64,000 nt of DNA, taken from contig BDSI01000113.1 of NCBI GenBank assembly GCA_003117195.1, forward strand, positions 186,001 through 250,000, written 5' to 3'. Numbering within the stretch: the stretch's first letter is position 1; each line of letters opens with the position of its first letter. The position numbers and the translations under genes are program-made. The notes beneath the pieces are model-generated. The model was not told where the DNA came from, did not search any database, and saw nothing but the letters and a program-made list of their open reading frames with translations. Positions 10,668 to 23,977 of this stretch are shown piece after piece. This stretch comes from Eudorina sp. 2006-703-Eu-15 (Eukaryota > Chlorophyta > Chlorophyceae > Chlamydomonadales > Volvocaceae).

Positions 10668-13600
10668 TTTTTACAAGCTGCTCACCTGCAGAAACGTAAT
10701 TTCGTTCTTAAAATGACTTGACAGTGCCTAACAACCGTAAGAACAGACTGGACTAATAAAAGGTCTGCCCCGGCCTTGCTGCAGATCAAATCCTAGGAAG
10801 AACACATAATCAACAGAGAAGTCAATTCTAGTGGTTACTCAGTAGGAACTGTCCACCGCGAAGGGCAAAATTGTCAATATGGCGGCGGTGCCGCTATCCT
10901 AGCAGCCTCTTCATGGTAATTTAATGCACATTCGCACACACCTGGGGTGGCGCCAGCAGGAAAGAGAGTTTTCTCAGTGTCGCTTCCGGCTTGAAGCAGC
11001 GCGCGGTCGACCGCCGCTTCGTACGGCCGTACGGCCGGCATGAGTTGCATTAAATCAAGCACCCACTGTATCATCTGTTAAATATGTTTACATTCAGGAG
11101 GTGGCTCATTATGTTGCAGGAAACATAGCTGCTTGCCTTGAGATTATCGCACACAGACGCTGGTTCAGATTGAATTTTGATAGCCATATGTAATGCATAA
11201 CCCTGTGTGCGTGAGGGATTGCGGGCATCGCTGGGCCGGAGAGGCCCTTCCGTTATGTTTCGGTGCTTCCCTGTGGGTGTCGTTCCTTCCATCTCGCTGT
11301 ATACAAACCTGACTTTCAGCAACAGAAAGTCAGCATACTGTGCTGCAAATAACCCGGCGCAACATGTTTGTTTCATCACAACGTCCCGTCTCGGCCCTCC
11401 CCGGCCTGCGGGTCGACACAGCAAGAAGTGTCCTCGTGCACCCAGCTGGCGACAACCGCCCACCCACACTGCCAACATAAGAAAGCTCGGCCCTGTGTCA
11501 TGGCCTCTTCGCTCACGTTCTCGCTTCTCGAGCACGTCTCCGCCTCCCGGGACGCCACTGGCGCGCGTCTGATCCTGGCGCTTCGCCAACCCAACTGGAC
11601 GGCTCGGCATATCAGGGCAATTCACCCTCAAAACCGCGCTGACTGCTTCGTGAGGTCTGTCAGACAGTTGTTTAGGGTCCCGAAGATGGGCCAAAGCGGC
11701 GTTCCTCCGGGGGTGTGTCGTACCCGGATGCGGTGCAGCGTCCTGCGATACGGGGATTCCTGTCCGCAGCGTCTGTCTGTCAACCGAAACACGCTGAAAT
11801 CATGCACTTTCATGGCTAAAGCGCAAGCAGGCACAAGCAGACTTTAGCATCGGATTGACTTGATGCAACACCTCCTTGGGTAGCTACCTTCCGCTTGTAA
11901 TTGTTATCAGGTGGACCCTTGGTCCCGACCGGGTGAGCCAAGGGGCCCAGACACGCACCTCGTAGGCGCCTCATATCATTAACCCTACCAAGGACAGCGC
12001 ACCCATCCACCATCACCTGCACAGGGGGACCAGAAGTTACGCAGCCACACCAGCCAGCATACAAGGTTACTGACGAGCCAGGATTGGCTCTCCTGGAAAC
12101 CGCACCAGACCCGCCGAATCACTTAGCGGGGAGGCGGCCGGGATTCCTTTCGTTTCACTCAGAAAACCTACAGTTCAAGCACACTAGGTACTGTACGCCG
12201 AACACACCCGAAGCGTTGCTGCGGGCGAGTGCCGTGGAGGGCCGCAGGGTTGGCCGGCGAGATGTTCATGACTTATGTGCGCGGACCAAGGAGCCAAGGG
12301 GTGCTCCAAGGAATGGGTCGCAGCCCTGGCCTGCATGCGCCCGGAGACGTGGCGATAGCGGGCGATAGGTGGCGATATCGCAGCCTCGCCGGGGGCTTGC
12401 TCAGGTACCGTACGGGCAGGCGCTGGTCAGGCGGCATTCCAGTACGTTCCAATGTGCGAAGTTGGCCCGCATAGTGACCCAGGCTGATCCGAAGTCATCA
12501 GGCCAACAGCCCTCTTTGACGAGTGCCCCGGCAAGGATGCTGGCTTCTGCCAGGTGGTCGGCTGCATGGGTCAGAAGGTGACAGCCGTGCCCGGCCCCCT
12601 TCTCTCTCTCTCCCTCCCTTTCGATCGACTGGTGTCTCAGGTCCCCCGTAAGAGCACCACGGCAGAGGGCGCAATACAGCCCTCCGGGGTATCGGTCAGC
12701 GGCACCGACAGATAGAATCACGTAATGTGTCCTTAAGGACGGCGGCGCTGACTCCACGGTTCACGCTTACAGGTATACTGTTTGGTCGTCACAGCCGGGT
12801 CTGACGCTGAACGGGGCAGCTACCCTTGCCCATAGGGGAGACCACCGAAAGGAGTGCATCACTTGACCATTCACGCCATTCAACTCCGACGACGTCTGCG
12901 AGGGTTCCACGCTCTGCACCAGCGCCCAGTAGCATCCATCCGCCTCGATCCACGATAGCTCGTCAATTCCAGCGAACGTACAACTACAAATCCCGACCAA
13001 CCATCATACTCATCGAATGGGGGCCGCCCACCCTATCAACTCCCCACAGCCAACTTTGGGGCGCACAGGGGAATTCGCACCCGGAACGCCCGGGGTGCCG
13101 TATGTGCGCAAGGTCGGGCGTCCCTCCGGATGCCCCCAGCCAGACCAGGCGATGATGTCTGGACGAGCCGGAGGCCCGTAAGAGGCCCGTAAGGTGACCA
13201 GCCGCATCAATTGAGCCCAGACTCCACTCAACCAGCAGTAAGGCCCACCGTATGTCGTCGGCCCTGACCACCCTTCACACCTCCGCACAGGGCATGCGAG
13301 CAGCCTCCCCCATCGACGACAGCGATTCGGCGTCCGCTTCACCGCGTTGCTCTGAACTCATGCGCACACACCCGGGCGCGTCTCTTTCCTAAACACACCC
13401 GATTCGGGCGGGGCCCGGGCTTCATCACCCACACCGCCGTCGCCTTTGCCGATATGTCGGCAACGGTCATAATTTGGGTTCTGGGTGTTCTCATGTACAT
13501 TCACGGTGGAGTTGGACTCCTCGTCTCTCGCGGCTCGCCGTTTCATTATTTCGAATCATACGCACCCGATTCACGCGCCCAGCGCCGGTGCCCGTTCCTA

Positions 13601-15513
13601 AGTGTGCGGTCCACCAACGCATTTATTTCGGGTGTCGCTGCACAACTGGGTCGCCTAAAAGAGGCCCCGTGGCTGCCCGACACGACACATTCGCACTCGG
13701 TACTCCAGCCGGCTTATAAGTTACAATAACACACCACGCCGAGCATGCAGCAGCGGGGCGATGGGCCGCCACGTCGGAGGAAACCGCCCCACGGGGTCGC
13801 GCCACAGCCTCGCTTTCACCCCGTTGATCCCCTCAGGGCGGACAGGTGCCGCCCACGTTCGCGCGCGACACGCAGTTAACACACGCGGCGGGGGCGGGGG
13901 GCGTGCACAGGTTTCAGATCGCGCGCGAAACCGGTTCGCGGGACGCTTCGCATAAGCCTCAAGTCCGGCAACAGCAGCATCACTGCTTTGGCTCAGCACT
14001 GGTGCAGCCGGAGCGGGGAGGGCGGAAGGCCCGGGGCTCGGCGGTCCGGTGTCCCCCCAATCCGAGCGGGGCCCGCACTGCGCAACCTTCCCCCTCTTAA
14101 CGGCGGGATGGGGACCCCCCTCCCCACACGCATGCGGGGGGAGCGCGCGATGGGTTCGCGCGTACCGTAGTATGCAGCATGGCATATGCCATGGGCGGTA
14201 CATAACAACCTGGGAAAGCGCCCGCCTGGGGAGACGTAGGATCACACAAGGGTCCATCCATTGCCACGCGTGCGTGCTTGTACACCTTTGTGCCACATGT
14301 GTAGGCGTGTGTTTTCCGGGTTTGCAGGCTCATACCATGTTCCTGTGCCTAACATGTCCACGTATCGCCCCACAACGCAGGAGCACCTCGGCGCGCAGTA
14401 ATAGCCTACCGCACCCGCAACCAGTCCATCACATACAGCAAGCGCAGGCGCGCGCGGCTGACCCAACTGAGATCTTATGCCGTGGCGCTGCCGCACCCCG
14501 TTCCGATGCCAGATTCATGCCGGGCTTGTTGTGCTTACGTTCAAAGCTCAAATCAATCCCGTACCTGACCCGCGCTCGCCATCCCATGTTCTGCCTTCTC
14601 CGTGCACCCCCATGCAACGCCATGGCGCTGTTCATTGGGCTCCAAGACGGTGACATCGATCTCCTCGACGCGTCCGCACGCACGTGTGTCCGGGCTCACA
14701 CGCCTTGAGGCCCGCAGTTTGAACCCTGTGCCATCACACTCAACACACTCCGCGCAGCAACCACGTACAGCAAACAACCGCAGGCGACACCGACCCGGTG
14801 GTGCTCGGCGGTCAACCGGAAGAGAGCTGACGGCAGGGGCAGCCGGGAGGCCTGACTCTGCGATCCCCGGGAAGCCAAGTGCCAACCCGCGAGGCAGCTG
14901 AAAACACTACCAGAGGCAGATGTAACGATTCACACCACAACACTAACAACAAGAATAACAAGAATAACAATAACCCAAAAAGAGCCACGGCGGTAATCAC
15001 TGCGTATGACGCCACGTTGCGGTTCTATAGCAGCAACAGGGCATACACCGGGCATGTACACCGTTGCAGCGGCACGAACACGGCCAATCGAGAGGCCCGA
15101 GCCGGACTGCGTCCCGCTCTTGATCACCGGTGTGCAACGTGAGTACGACGGACTGGGGCGCCCTCAGCCCTGGACCGACCTATTTGGCCCCTGGAGCGCT
15201 CGACCAACCCACCTCACCGGCCCCTTCCTCTGGTCGTCAGCGCATTTTTCGTCGCTGCCGACCAGTTCCATGTACCCCACCGTACCCCACCCGCCGCACA
15301 GCGCTCTGCCAACACACACACACACACACGATTCGCTTCACTACCACCTCCCCTCACCTCCCTTCCCCTAACCAGGGCCCCCGCGGCCCCCGTGGCCTAC
15401 GGCACCCTACCGGACCACATCCCAGAGAGGTCACTCATAGAGGACGTGTCGGAGCTCCAGTCCCCGGTATCACGGGATCTCCGACAGCCACCATTTTTAC
15501 AATCAACACAACA
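10668..15513. other. Intergenic region upstream of eS6, no gene recognised
   Basis: It runs from the eS6 start to the 3' end of the membrane-protein gene. The first few hundred bases must hold the eS6 promoter and 5' UTR. A diverged dispersed repeat lies at 11921-12134. A hydrophobic minus-strand frame near 14812-15015 comes from GTTATT/GTTGTT repeats and is probably 3' UTR of the downstream gene. TTACA at 13721 and at 15497 are the only nearby minus-strand TGTAA candidates for that gene. I see no coding exon with family motifs. Confidence 0.55.
11921..12134. repeat. Dispersed repeat, copy A
   Basis: Starts GGTCCCGACCGGGTG and ends near GCGGGGAGG. It shares ordered blocks with 44706-44898, including CTCTCCTGGAAACCGC and CAGACCCGCCGAATCAC. 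Copies are clearly diverged with indels. No coding capacity seen; element type unknown. Confidence 0.75.
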
Positions 15514-18500
15514 TCACAAAGCACCCTCACGGCTGCCGCCGGTTCCCCTCCATGCGCTTCCGCACTGAAGCCGCCGCCGTGGCACCAGCCGCACCGCCCG
15601 ACCGGGCTGCGGGGGTCCCTGACCGGCGTCCCGCCCCATTCGCTCCACCTCCGACGGCGCCTCCGCCGCCCCCCGGGCGAGCTTCCCCTTGGGCGCCGTC
15701 GGCGGCCTGGCGGACGCGGCGCTGCAGCGCAGGTAGGTGTGGCAGGCGATGCTGGTGGTCAGGATGGCGGCGGTGCCGGCGGCCGACAGCCGCCAGGCGC
15801 CCCGCATGTCCGTGGCGATGCCGAGGGCCCTCAGCGTGATGGCGTTCAGCGGCAGCGACGCCGCGGCGTACAGCGCGGCGCCGCAAGGGCCCAGCTGCGT
15901 CCCAGACAGGGCAGGGCAGGGCAGGGCAGGGCGAGGCAGGGAGATGTAGGCTTGGGGGCCATCCTCGGCTCGCGCCACCGGGCCCAACCACAAGCTACAG
16001 CCACGGCAGGCGCCTCATACCGACGAAACACACTTGCAGGGTGGCGGTTGGCAGGTGGGGATCGAAGTGAGAACGACACAGATGGCGCGCTAGCAGTCCA
16101 GCAGAAGGGTGGAGCCGCGGCGGGTTGTAAGCGCGGCAGTTTGCCGGCGGGGGTGATGGGGGGGAGCGGGAAGAGGTTACGGCGGCAGTACGACACGTGC
16201 ATGCCGTGCGTCTCAGAAGGCTTGCGGGTCCGTAGCCTGGATGTGCGCAAGTACGGATCCGGGGGAAGGTGGGCGACCCCGGCGCCACGAGGAGGACTGG
16301 TGACGTAGATCCCCTGGAGACGAGACGACGCGGCACCCACCGACCCGTGGGACGGTCGTGTTGCACTGCCGTACTCCAGTGGGGTCTGCTGAACCCCCCC
16401 AACTATGAATAAGGTATGTCTACCCATTTCCTCCACCCCTCTCCTCTTTCCCGGGTGCCGCCGCCTCCCCCCCAACTCACAAGGAAGGTTGCCGGGTTGA
16501 GTACGCCGTCGTACAGTATGAATCGCAGCCAGGTGTGTGCCTTGGCCGCCTCGAGTGGCAGCGCCGACGTCATCGTTGAGCCCAGCAGCAACCGGCCCAT
16601 CAGGTAGCAGCCGAGCCGTACAAACCGAGCCCGTACGACAAGTCGCTCCCACGTACGGTACGACAAGACGAGCCGCACGGCAAGAAGCAGCGGGCTTGCG
16701 CCCAACGTCGTAAACGCCACCAGCATCCTGAACAGCCCACGGGAGCGCATCTCTTGCGAAATTACGATGAACAGCATCGCGGTCTCCAGCACCTGACTGT
16801 TGGGCGAAAATGCAGCAGCGCGGTACGTCAGGCAGTTAGGTACGGGAGACGTACGGGAGATGCACAACGACAACGACGACGACAACAGCACATCAATCAA
16901 CATGACATGCCACATGTTCATGCGGACCAGCGACAGGACGCGGGGCTGCACGGCCTGCTTCCTGCAAACACGAGCAGCTCTCTCATGTTCGATCTCCGGA
17001 CTGAGGGTTGGGGGCTACCCGTTCGTTGTCTTCTCAACCCCGCTCCCTCCGTCCGCCCCTACCTCGGCCCGTCCTCCCCACCCCGTCCCAACGCTCACAT
17101 CGTAAGGCCCATCTGAACCGTCCACTGCTCCTTCAGCAATTGCAGCGCGGCAGCCTCTGCCGATGGCCGCGGCTCCGAAGCCAGCAGCGTCCCCGCCTGC
17201 AAACACCGCCGCCATGCGCACCGCAGCCAGTCGTCCTCCCGCCGTCGCCCCTCCGCTGCCGCCTCCGCCTCCGCTGCCGCCGGCGGTACATCGCCAGCGC
17301 ACCCTCCTTGGCGGGTGCCCCCGCCCCGGACGCGGTCGCTGTACGGCTCTGGCACTTGGGATGTCCCGGCGGCCGTCTTGCCGCTCCCCGCGCCCGCTGG
17401 CGCCGCTGCGGCGGCGGGAGCGCCGAGGTCACGCGCGGCGTCGGTCCCGACGACGCCGGGCGCCACGGCAGTGGCATTCGTATCGGCATCAGCCCCAGCG
17501 TCCGTTGCGCCCATCTTGGCGCCCATCCACGCCACAGTGGCGCCCCAGCCTGCTGCTCTGGCGTACGACAGTAAGTGCTCACCCAGGGCGTCGATGGGGG
17601 GACTGGCGGCCCCGCGCAACGCATTGGCGGCGCCGCCGGCGCCGGCGCCGCTGCCGCCGGCGCCGCTGCCGCCAAACACGCCCGCTGCTGCTGACGTCGT
17701 CGCGGCGGCGGACCCAGCAGCGGACGTCGTGGCGGCGACCCAGGTGCCCATGTTGTACATCAGGCCGTCCAGCGCCCGCGCCGCCGACTCCCGCCAGGAC
17801 GCCGCCGCCGCCGCCAGCTCCGCCGCCACGCGCGCGTCGTCGACGATCAGGAGCCGCAGTAAGACACGTTGCCCGACTCCGCCGCCGTCTGATCGCTTGT
17901 CCCGCGTCAGGTGCACCTGCGGGGGGCGAAGCGTGTATCCGGATCCGTGGAACAAACCTCCGCCACGTCAGCTCAGCGCTGCCGCATCACCGGATGTGGG
18001 TTCGTGACGGACGCCGGTGCGCACACGGGCGGGAGGGAAATGGGGCTATCGCCAGCGGAGGGCGCGTCCCTGTCTCGGGGGCGGACGACTTGCTTGGCAC
18101 ACATCAGGCAGGGCCTTACGTGTGTACGGCATGTGTACGGTGCGTGGCTGACGACGCAACAGCGTCGGCTGCTCCGGTCGGGCCGATTTCCCCGAAACGC
18201 AAACGCCGGCTTGCGGTGCGGGTTTGAATCCATCGGCGCTCCCGGACCTGTCCACGTCTCCAGAATATTTGTCTGTTTCTTTGGTTGTTTCGCCGCCGCC
18301 CAAACGTGATGGCCCCACCACAATTCCCCAGCCCCACTCCAGACCACGCGCAGCGCGCCACTCACTCACCCAGAGGTGACCCAGCCGCGTCGGCGGCTGC
18401 AGCAGCTGAATGTCGTACTTGTACGATGCCGTACAATCTGTGTCCGCAGACGTCGTGCCCCGATCGATCACCCGCGCGGGCAGCCGGACGCCCCGTGCGT

Positions 18501-21500
18501 CATGGACGTCCACTCGCACCCCCTGGGGGGCGTTCTTCGCGCTGCCGGGAGGCGCCGCGCCCTGAGCCCGCTCCGCCGCGTCCTGACCCGTGGGTCCGGC
18601 CGTCCCGGCGGACCCGCGGGTCGCTCCCGGCTGCGGCCATGCCACCACCACGCGGAGCTCCGCCGCCACACTGTCGCTTTCACCGCTACTGCCAACTCCG
18701 AACTCACGTCCGCTCCCTGGGGTTGCTGCCACTGCAGCTGACCCCAATGGTGCATGGCCCGTAAACGGACCCTTCCCAACGCCATCCTCGCTGCTGGTGA
18801 CCGGCAGCAGTAGCACCCGGGGCCAGGCAGACAGCACCCTGGCCGGGCTGCCCGGCTGCCCGGCCTGCGGCCTGGCCTCCCCGCCGGCTCCCTCCCACAC
18901 AGCTCCCAGCGCCTCCGCCGCCTCACCGTCGGCGCCATCGGCCGACGGGCAGCCCTCCGCCGCCGCCTCGTCGTCTGCCTCCACCTCCACGTTGTCATCC
19001 AGGGCCTCCTGTCGGACCAGCGACAGCAGCAGCTGCAGCCTGCGGCTGCAACCACCGGCACCACCAGGTTTTATTATCGCCGTTATTATTTTGTTAATCA
19101 TTATAGATCATCACCTGATTACCATGTTTATTACTGTTCCGGGTAATCTCCTCCCTTCCTGGACTTGTCTCTGTTGGCAGGCCGAGCCGATGGTGGCCCC
19201 GCTGCCGAGTCCAAGTGCCGAGGTAATGATGATCAGTTCAAGGCGACTGCTGTGCGCCGGCCGGTTTCCTCCTCCTACACCCACATTTACCCAGACCACC
19301 CGACCACCCAGCCACCCACCTGCCCTCCTCCGGGTCCTCGCTGCTGGCCCCGGAGCACACTCCGGAACCATCCGCCGCCACTGCATCGCCCCGCGCCGCC
19401 AGCTCCTCACCCACCGCCGCCATCACCTCCCCACCCGCCACCCCCGCCTGCTGTGGGGGCAACAACAACCCCAGGGCCCTCAGCACCTCCATCAGATCGA
19501 GCTCCGCAGCCGGCCGCCGGCGGTCCTGGTGGTGCAGGGGCCGACGGACGGTAGCCGAGGACGCGCCTGCCGGCGCGGGCGCTGGCCGCGGGAAGAATCA
19601 GCGGGGCGCGAAGGGTTTGAACTTGCCCTGTAAAGGGCCGCGGGCACCCATGTCAAAGCACGCGCTTCCAAGATTCATGGATGCTGCTGTTGAACGCGGG
19701 AGGGGCCCGGTGGGGGAAAGGCGCGGGGAGCCGGAAAGCAGCGGGCTCACAGACCTCACAACATGCCGACAGCGAGCCCCTCCCTACCCCTCCCACCCTT
19801 GCCCCCCCCACCTCTCCCCTCCCCTCACCTGCGTCCTCCAGCACCAAGCTCAAGTCAATACATCCCCTCCGCACGTACACAGCCGCCAGGCGGTAGCCCC
19901 GGGCCGCCGCCACCTCCTGCAGCCGCTGCTCGTACCCCGGGGTCAGCTGCTCGGGTTCAGCCCAGGGGATCTGGAGGTAATAGGAGAGGAAACGGGGTAT
20001 AATGGGAGGGAGGGATAACGAGGGAGGGAGGGAGGGAGGGACGCCGACCGATGGGTGGGCGCGCAGCGGGTAGTCACTTTGCTGCGTCAACGGCAAGCCG
20101 TCCAGCCCCCGACAGATGGGTACATATGGGCGGGCAGCCCGGCACAGATCATTTGAGGGCGGGGCCAGGTTGCCACGGGGCGGCAGTTCGGGCTCGGCTG
20201 CACGCTCGCCGAATTACAGAGGTTTCCAGAGATTCACCGCCTCAGTTGTTTTATTGCATTGTAGGGAATACAATGGGGGTAAAGTCGTAACCATGATGCA
20301 CAACAACAGCAAGGCACCTCGCGCGCTCTGACGGCTCGCTGGCGAAGTACGTCATGGTCCATCGCCCTCGCCCGCATCCTTCAACCGTACCTTGTAGCAC
20401 AGGGTGCGGCGTCGTAGTAATGATTTGTACGGTGGCAGCTCCGCCGGCGGGTTCGGCAGCTGCAGCTGCTGCTGCTGCGCCAGGAAGGTTGCAACCGCGC
20501 CAGCGGTAGCGGCCGTGAGCTGCCCGCCCCGAAACCCACGGCCGGCAACCTCAGCCACCAGCCCGCGCCCCGCGACCGCTCCGGCATCGCCCTCATCCGC
20601 CGCCCCATCACCACCACCTCCACGCGTCTCAGACATGGCAGCTCCTTCACCGCCCGGCGTGGGATCCGCCATGACCTGCTTCTGGAAGACCGCATCAGCG
20701 GCTGCCCAGGGCGGAGCGCCACCTTGCAAAGGCACACCGTCCGTCCGCCACTCCGTGTTCCCCAGGTCGCCGACTGCGGGCAGGCGCACCGCCTGCAACG
20801 ACGCGGCCCCGGGCAGACCGCCGCCGCCCGACCCGCCCTGGCGGCCCGCTGCTACGACTCCTCCGCGCCCCACCGCTGCCTCTGCCTCCGCTGAACCCTT
20901 CCCGCACCCCCCTCCCGCCGATTCATCCTCTCCGGGCGGAATCGGGGCAGCTACGGGGGTGGCGGTGGAGGTGGCGGCGGCGGCAGTGGTGGCGGCGGCA
21001 GTGGCACCGCCGCCGCTGGTCGCCGTTATGGAGGTGCTGCGCCGCCGCCGCTCCCTCGGTGCCAACTGCCGGCTGATGTAGTTTGTGAGACATGGCACCA
21101 TGACCCAGGTGGCCAGCTGCCAGGCCTTGTTGACGCCGCCCGGAAGGCGGTGGCCGTGCCAGTGGCACAACACCAACACGCCCACGGCCTTGGCTGCAGA
21201 GAAAGCCAACTCCACCGCCACGTTGACTCGCTGGGCGGGGTATTGGAGGGGCATTGGAGGGGCATCGAGGGGGAGGGGGAGAGAGATTGGGGGATAGCGG
21301 ACAGTTAGGATCAGCATATGTGGCTGCAAGGCTTGCTAGGGTCGTGATCGTCGCGGGAAACGTGTACCCAAACCGCCCCAGAACCGGTCGCCCCCTGCCC
21401 CGCCCCTGAATCCATCGCCCCGCCCCGTCATCCCCGCCACCCGCCCGCTCATCAGACGGTACCTACCCAGACCAGCAGCATGCTGACGAACATGCCTATG

Positions 21501-22141
21501 TCGTACGCTGCCTGGGTCTGGAACAAACACCTCAACGCGTACGACGAGGGCCGGTGCCCGGGGCCCAGCATCAGATAGTCGACGATGATCGCGGACCGCG
21601 TAAAGTAGACGGTGACGGGCACCAACCACTGGCAGGCAGAGGAGTCAAGGGAGCGCCGGGCGTTCAGGCGGAGGAACGGGGAGGAGCCTATCGGAAGTCA
21701 CCTTTGATTAACACAGGTTTCAGAGAGATTTCAGAGACGGCTGAGTTACATGCGGCGCAGGTGAGGGAACTTTTGGCAGCAGCGGCCACGCACCTCGCAA
21801 TAGAGTCGCTTGGGCAGGATGAAGGTTGACACGATTCGGAAGGCCCACAACGGCACGCAAACTGCTATGTGCCAATCGTCGGAGCTGACGCGAATCAAGT
21901 CCCAAAAAACTAATCTTGCATGGCGAGCCAAGTAAAGCAGGCGCTGAAAGTTGCTGCCGCTGCAAGGAAACCCCGCTAGGACGACCGAGTCTGTTGGGAG
22001 GGAGGTCGGCTCTCCTTGGCAGGCGATAGACGCCAAACGGTGGTATGCAAACAAGATGGCAGTCATGAAAAGAAGGGTCATGTACTGCTCAGCTGCTGGT
22101 ATGCGCGCGGCTGTCCGCGACAGCCCCTCTGCTCGCAGCAT
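15514..22141 (-). CDS. Large multi-pass membrane protein of unknown function
   Basis: Nine exons join in phase on the minus strand: 22141-21794, 21628-21467, 21230-20391, 19970-19829, 19566-19320, 19039-18370, 17916-17099, 16961-16481, 15894-15514, giving about 1362 residues. The start is the first ATG of exon 1; an upstream exon is possible. Exons 1-3 encode about six hydrophobic helices (for example YMTLLFMTAILFAYHRL, WLVPVTVYFTRSAIIVDYLM, FSAAKAVGVLVLCHW). A long soluble middle, rich in Ala and Gly, holds YVRRGCIDLSLVLEDA, AWPRVLLLPVTSS and VLLRLLIVDDARVAAEL. Exons 8-9 return to hydrophobic helices (VLETAMLFIVIS, LLAVRLVLSYRTWERL, AAGTAAILTTSIACH). The middle resembles the non-DNA-binding C-terminal part of large plant SPL proteins (RPGC motif); this is a memory-based similarity, not a search. 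Exon 8 may contain a 99 bp in-frame intron (16891-16793). Existence of the gene is well supported; function is not. Confidence 0.75.
15908..15933. repeat. GGGCA pentamer array at a splice acceptor
   Basis: AGGGC units on the plus strand are CCCTG units in the transcript of the membrane-protein gene and form the pyrimidine tract before its last exon. Confidence 0.7.
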
Positions 22142-23977
22142 TTCGGCGTCAAAAGTGTCCGGCTTCAAGGCTCCACAAAAGGATTGCTGCCGACCACAAC
22201 TGCAAAACAGTTGCTGCCCCAGCTTTGTTGTTTCAGAACATCCTCATGAGCGGTGCGCGGTACATAACGACTCAGCTATCTTCTTGATTGCTCTTTTATC
22301 GAACATAACATTGCAGCGATTGAAGTAAAGATTGCAAGTCCGAAAGGTGCCAATCAGTTGTTGGGAAGCGAATTGGCAATTTCGCAAATTGCGTAGCGTA
22401 CGGCAGCTTGCTGCGCATTTTCCCGTTTCTTATGCGGGGGCTTTTTAACAGGGTGTCATAATTTTGAGCAAGCGACAGTCCTCGAAACACTGATATCCGA
22501 TGCACGTCTGACGGGGCGGATTCCTGCAGGACAACGTTCGCGCTGCAGTACATTGACAACTCAGGACCAGGCTATTGAGTCAACATACTAGGCGTGTCAG
22601 GATGTGAAAGCATCAGTGAGGAGGAACGTAACTCAGGCACGGGGTCTGCATCCGCTGTCGGTTCCGCTGAGGCAGTACCAGGCGATGCGGGCACAGCTCG
22701 AGGGATAAGGGGCAGCAGGTGGTGGTAGGGAACAACACGTACGCTCGCTGCGTAGTTGATTCGAGGCGCAACCGATGCCACTCGCACTGCACCTGTTGAC
22801 GCATTTGCGTGTGATGCCAATGCGACGGGCCGTGTCCGGCCCTCCCCACGGCCGACTGCGACGGGGCGCGTCTTCATGCCACATGGATGGCACCTCGCGG
22901 TCATTGCTGTTGACCATGTGCTTCCCCGAGGACAAGCACACGGTCCTGATTTGGGAAGTTAGCTAGAGGGGATACGGTAGGCAGCAGCCCCAAAACCAAG
23001 TCAAGCGTTTTTGTGGTGCCCACCCAGTGGCAGAACGTGTACTGCTGTACTGCTGTCAACAGCGGGCGTGGCGTCATCCGACGTTGCCAACACGCCGACA
23101 CTCACCCTGGTGGGGTCGGGTCAAGTCGGGTGCGTTGTGCGGCATTGTTGTTTATATGGCACCCACGAACCCAATGCCGTAACCATGCGCCTCTGAAGCA
23201 TATCTCCTCCTTGTTCGCTCCTCCCAGCAATGCCTGCGGGCTGCGGAACTTTGGTATTGTGGCCTGCACCCGCCATACTTTCGTACAGTGACAGTTGCCA
23301 TGCTACACGCCACACCGGCATCTCTGCCAATGCTCAGCAACTCACCACCCACACCGGCCCAGCCCCGGTGCTGCCCCGGACACCTCAGCGGCTGTCCTCA
23401 GCGGCCTCAAGAGAGCTCCCCGCGTTATCTAATTGTGTTATTAATGATGGCACAGCGGACCCCGTGGGTCATCGGTGATAGCCGTGGCATCCTCACCACT
23501 CACTGGAAAAACGAATCCGCGCGGCCGTGGTGCACCGGGCACTCTCCACAACTGCGGCTCAGTTTTGAACTGCACCGATTCCACAACTGCACCGAAAACC
23601 CACCCCGCACCCGCTCTACCAGGTAGCCACCCCGTTCATGGGGACCAGCTATAGCCAAGGATAAAGCCCGCCCAGGGGGAGTTAGCCACCAGGACGCCCC
23701 TATTAGCGAACCACCACCATTGCCAAGCCCGACTCACGTCTCCGGCAGTGGCCCGTAGTCTTGGAAGGCGACGGGGGCTCGCGAGCCACCATCGGGGACC
23801 TGACTGGAAAGCCCCCAACGGCCAAGAACTCTCATTTATTTGTTTTCGGTTCAACAAAGCGGCCTCCCCGGTGGCAGCGGCGTACCGTATCCGCACAGCG
23901 AGCCTCACCGCCCCTGCCCCCTTGAACCACGCTAGGGTATGTATGCCCAGCGTCATGCTGTTATTCCTACCGTATTA
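22142..23977. other. Intergenic region between membrane-protein gene and NLR-like gene
   Basis: Holds the promoter of the minus-strand membrane-protein gene and the 3' UTR of the minus-strand NLR-like gene. The part 22200-22560 is lower in GC than its surroundings. No open frame with recognisable motif was seen, and no further TGTAA on the minus strand apart from the one overlapping the NLR stop codon. Confidence 0.55.

Noticed and set aside
14812..15015. Small hydrophobic minus-strand frame that looks like a membrane peptide
   Set aside because: The Leu/Val run is produced by GTTATT/GTTGTT simple repeats; it lies downstream of a gene's stop codon.
15130..16308. 392-residue plus-strand open frame
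   Set aside because: It is antisense to the last exons of the membrane-protein gene, whose minus-strand frame has hydrophobic helices and matching splice phases.
17163..18227. 354-residue plus-strand Arg/Pro-rich frame
   Set aside because: Shadow of GC-rich exon 7 of the minus-strand membrane-protein gene.
18210..18240. GGGTTTGAATCC resembling a tRNA T-arm
   Set aside because: No acceptor, D or anticodon arm can be placed around it; it is inside an intron of the membrane-protein gene.
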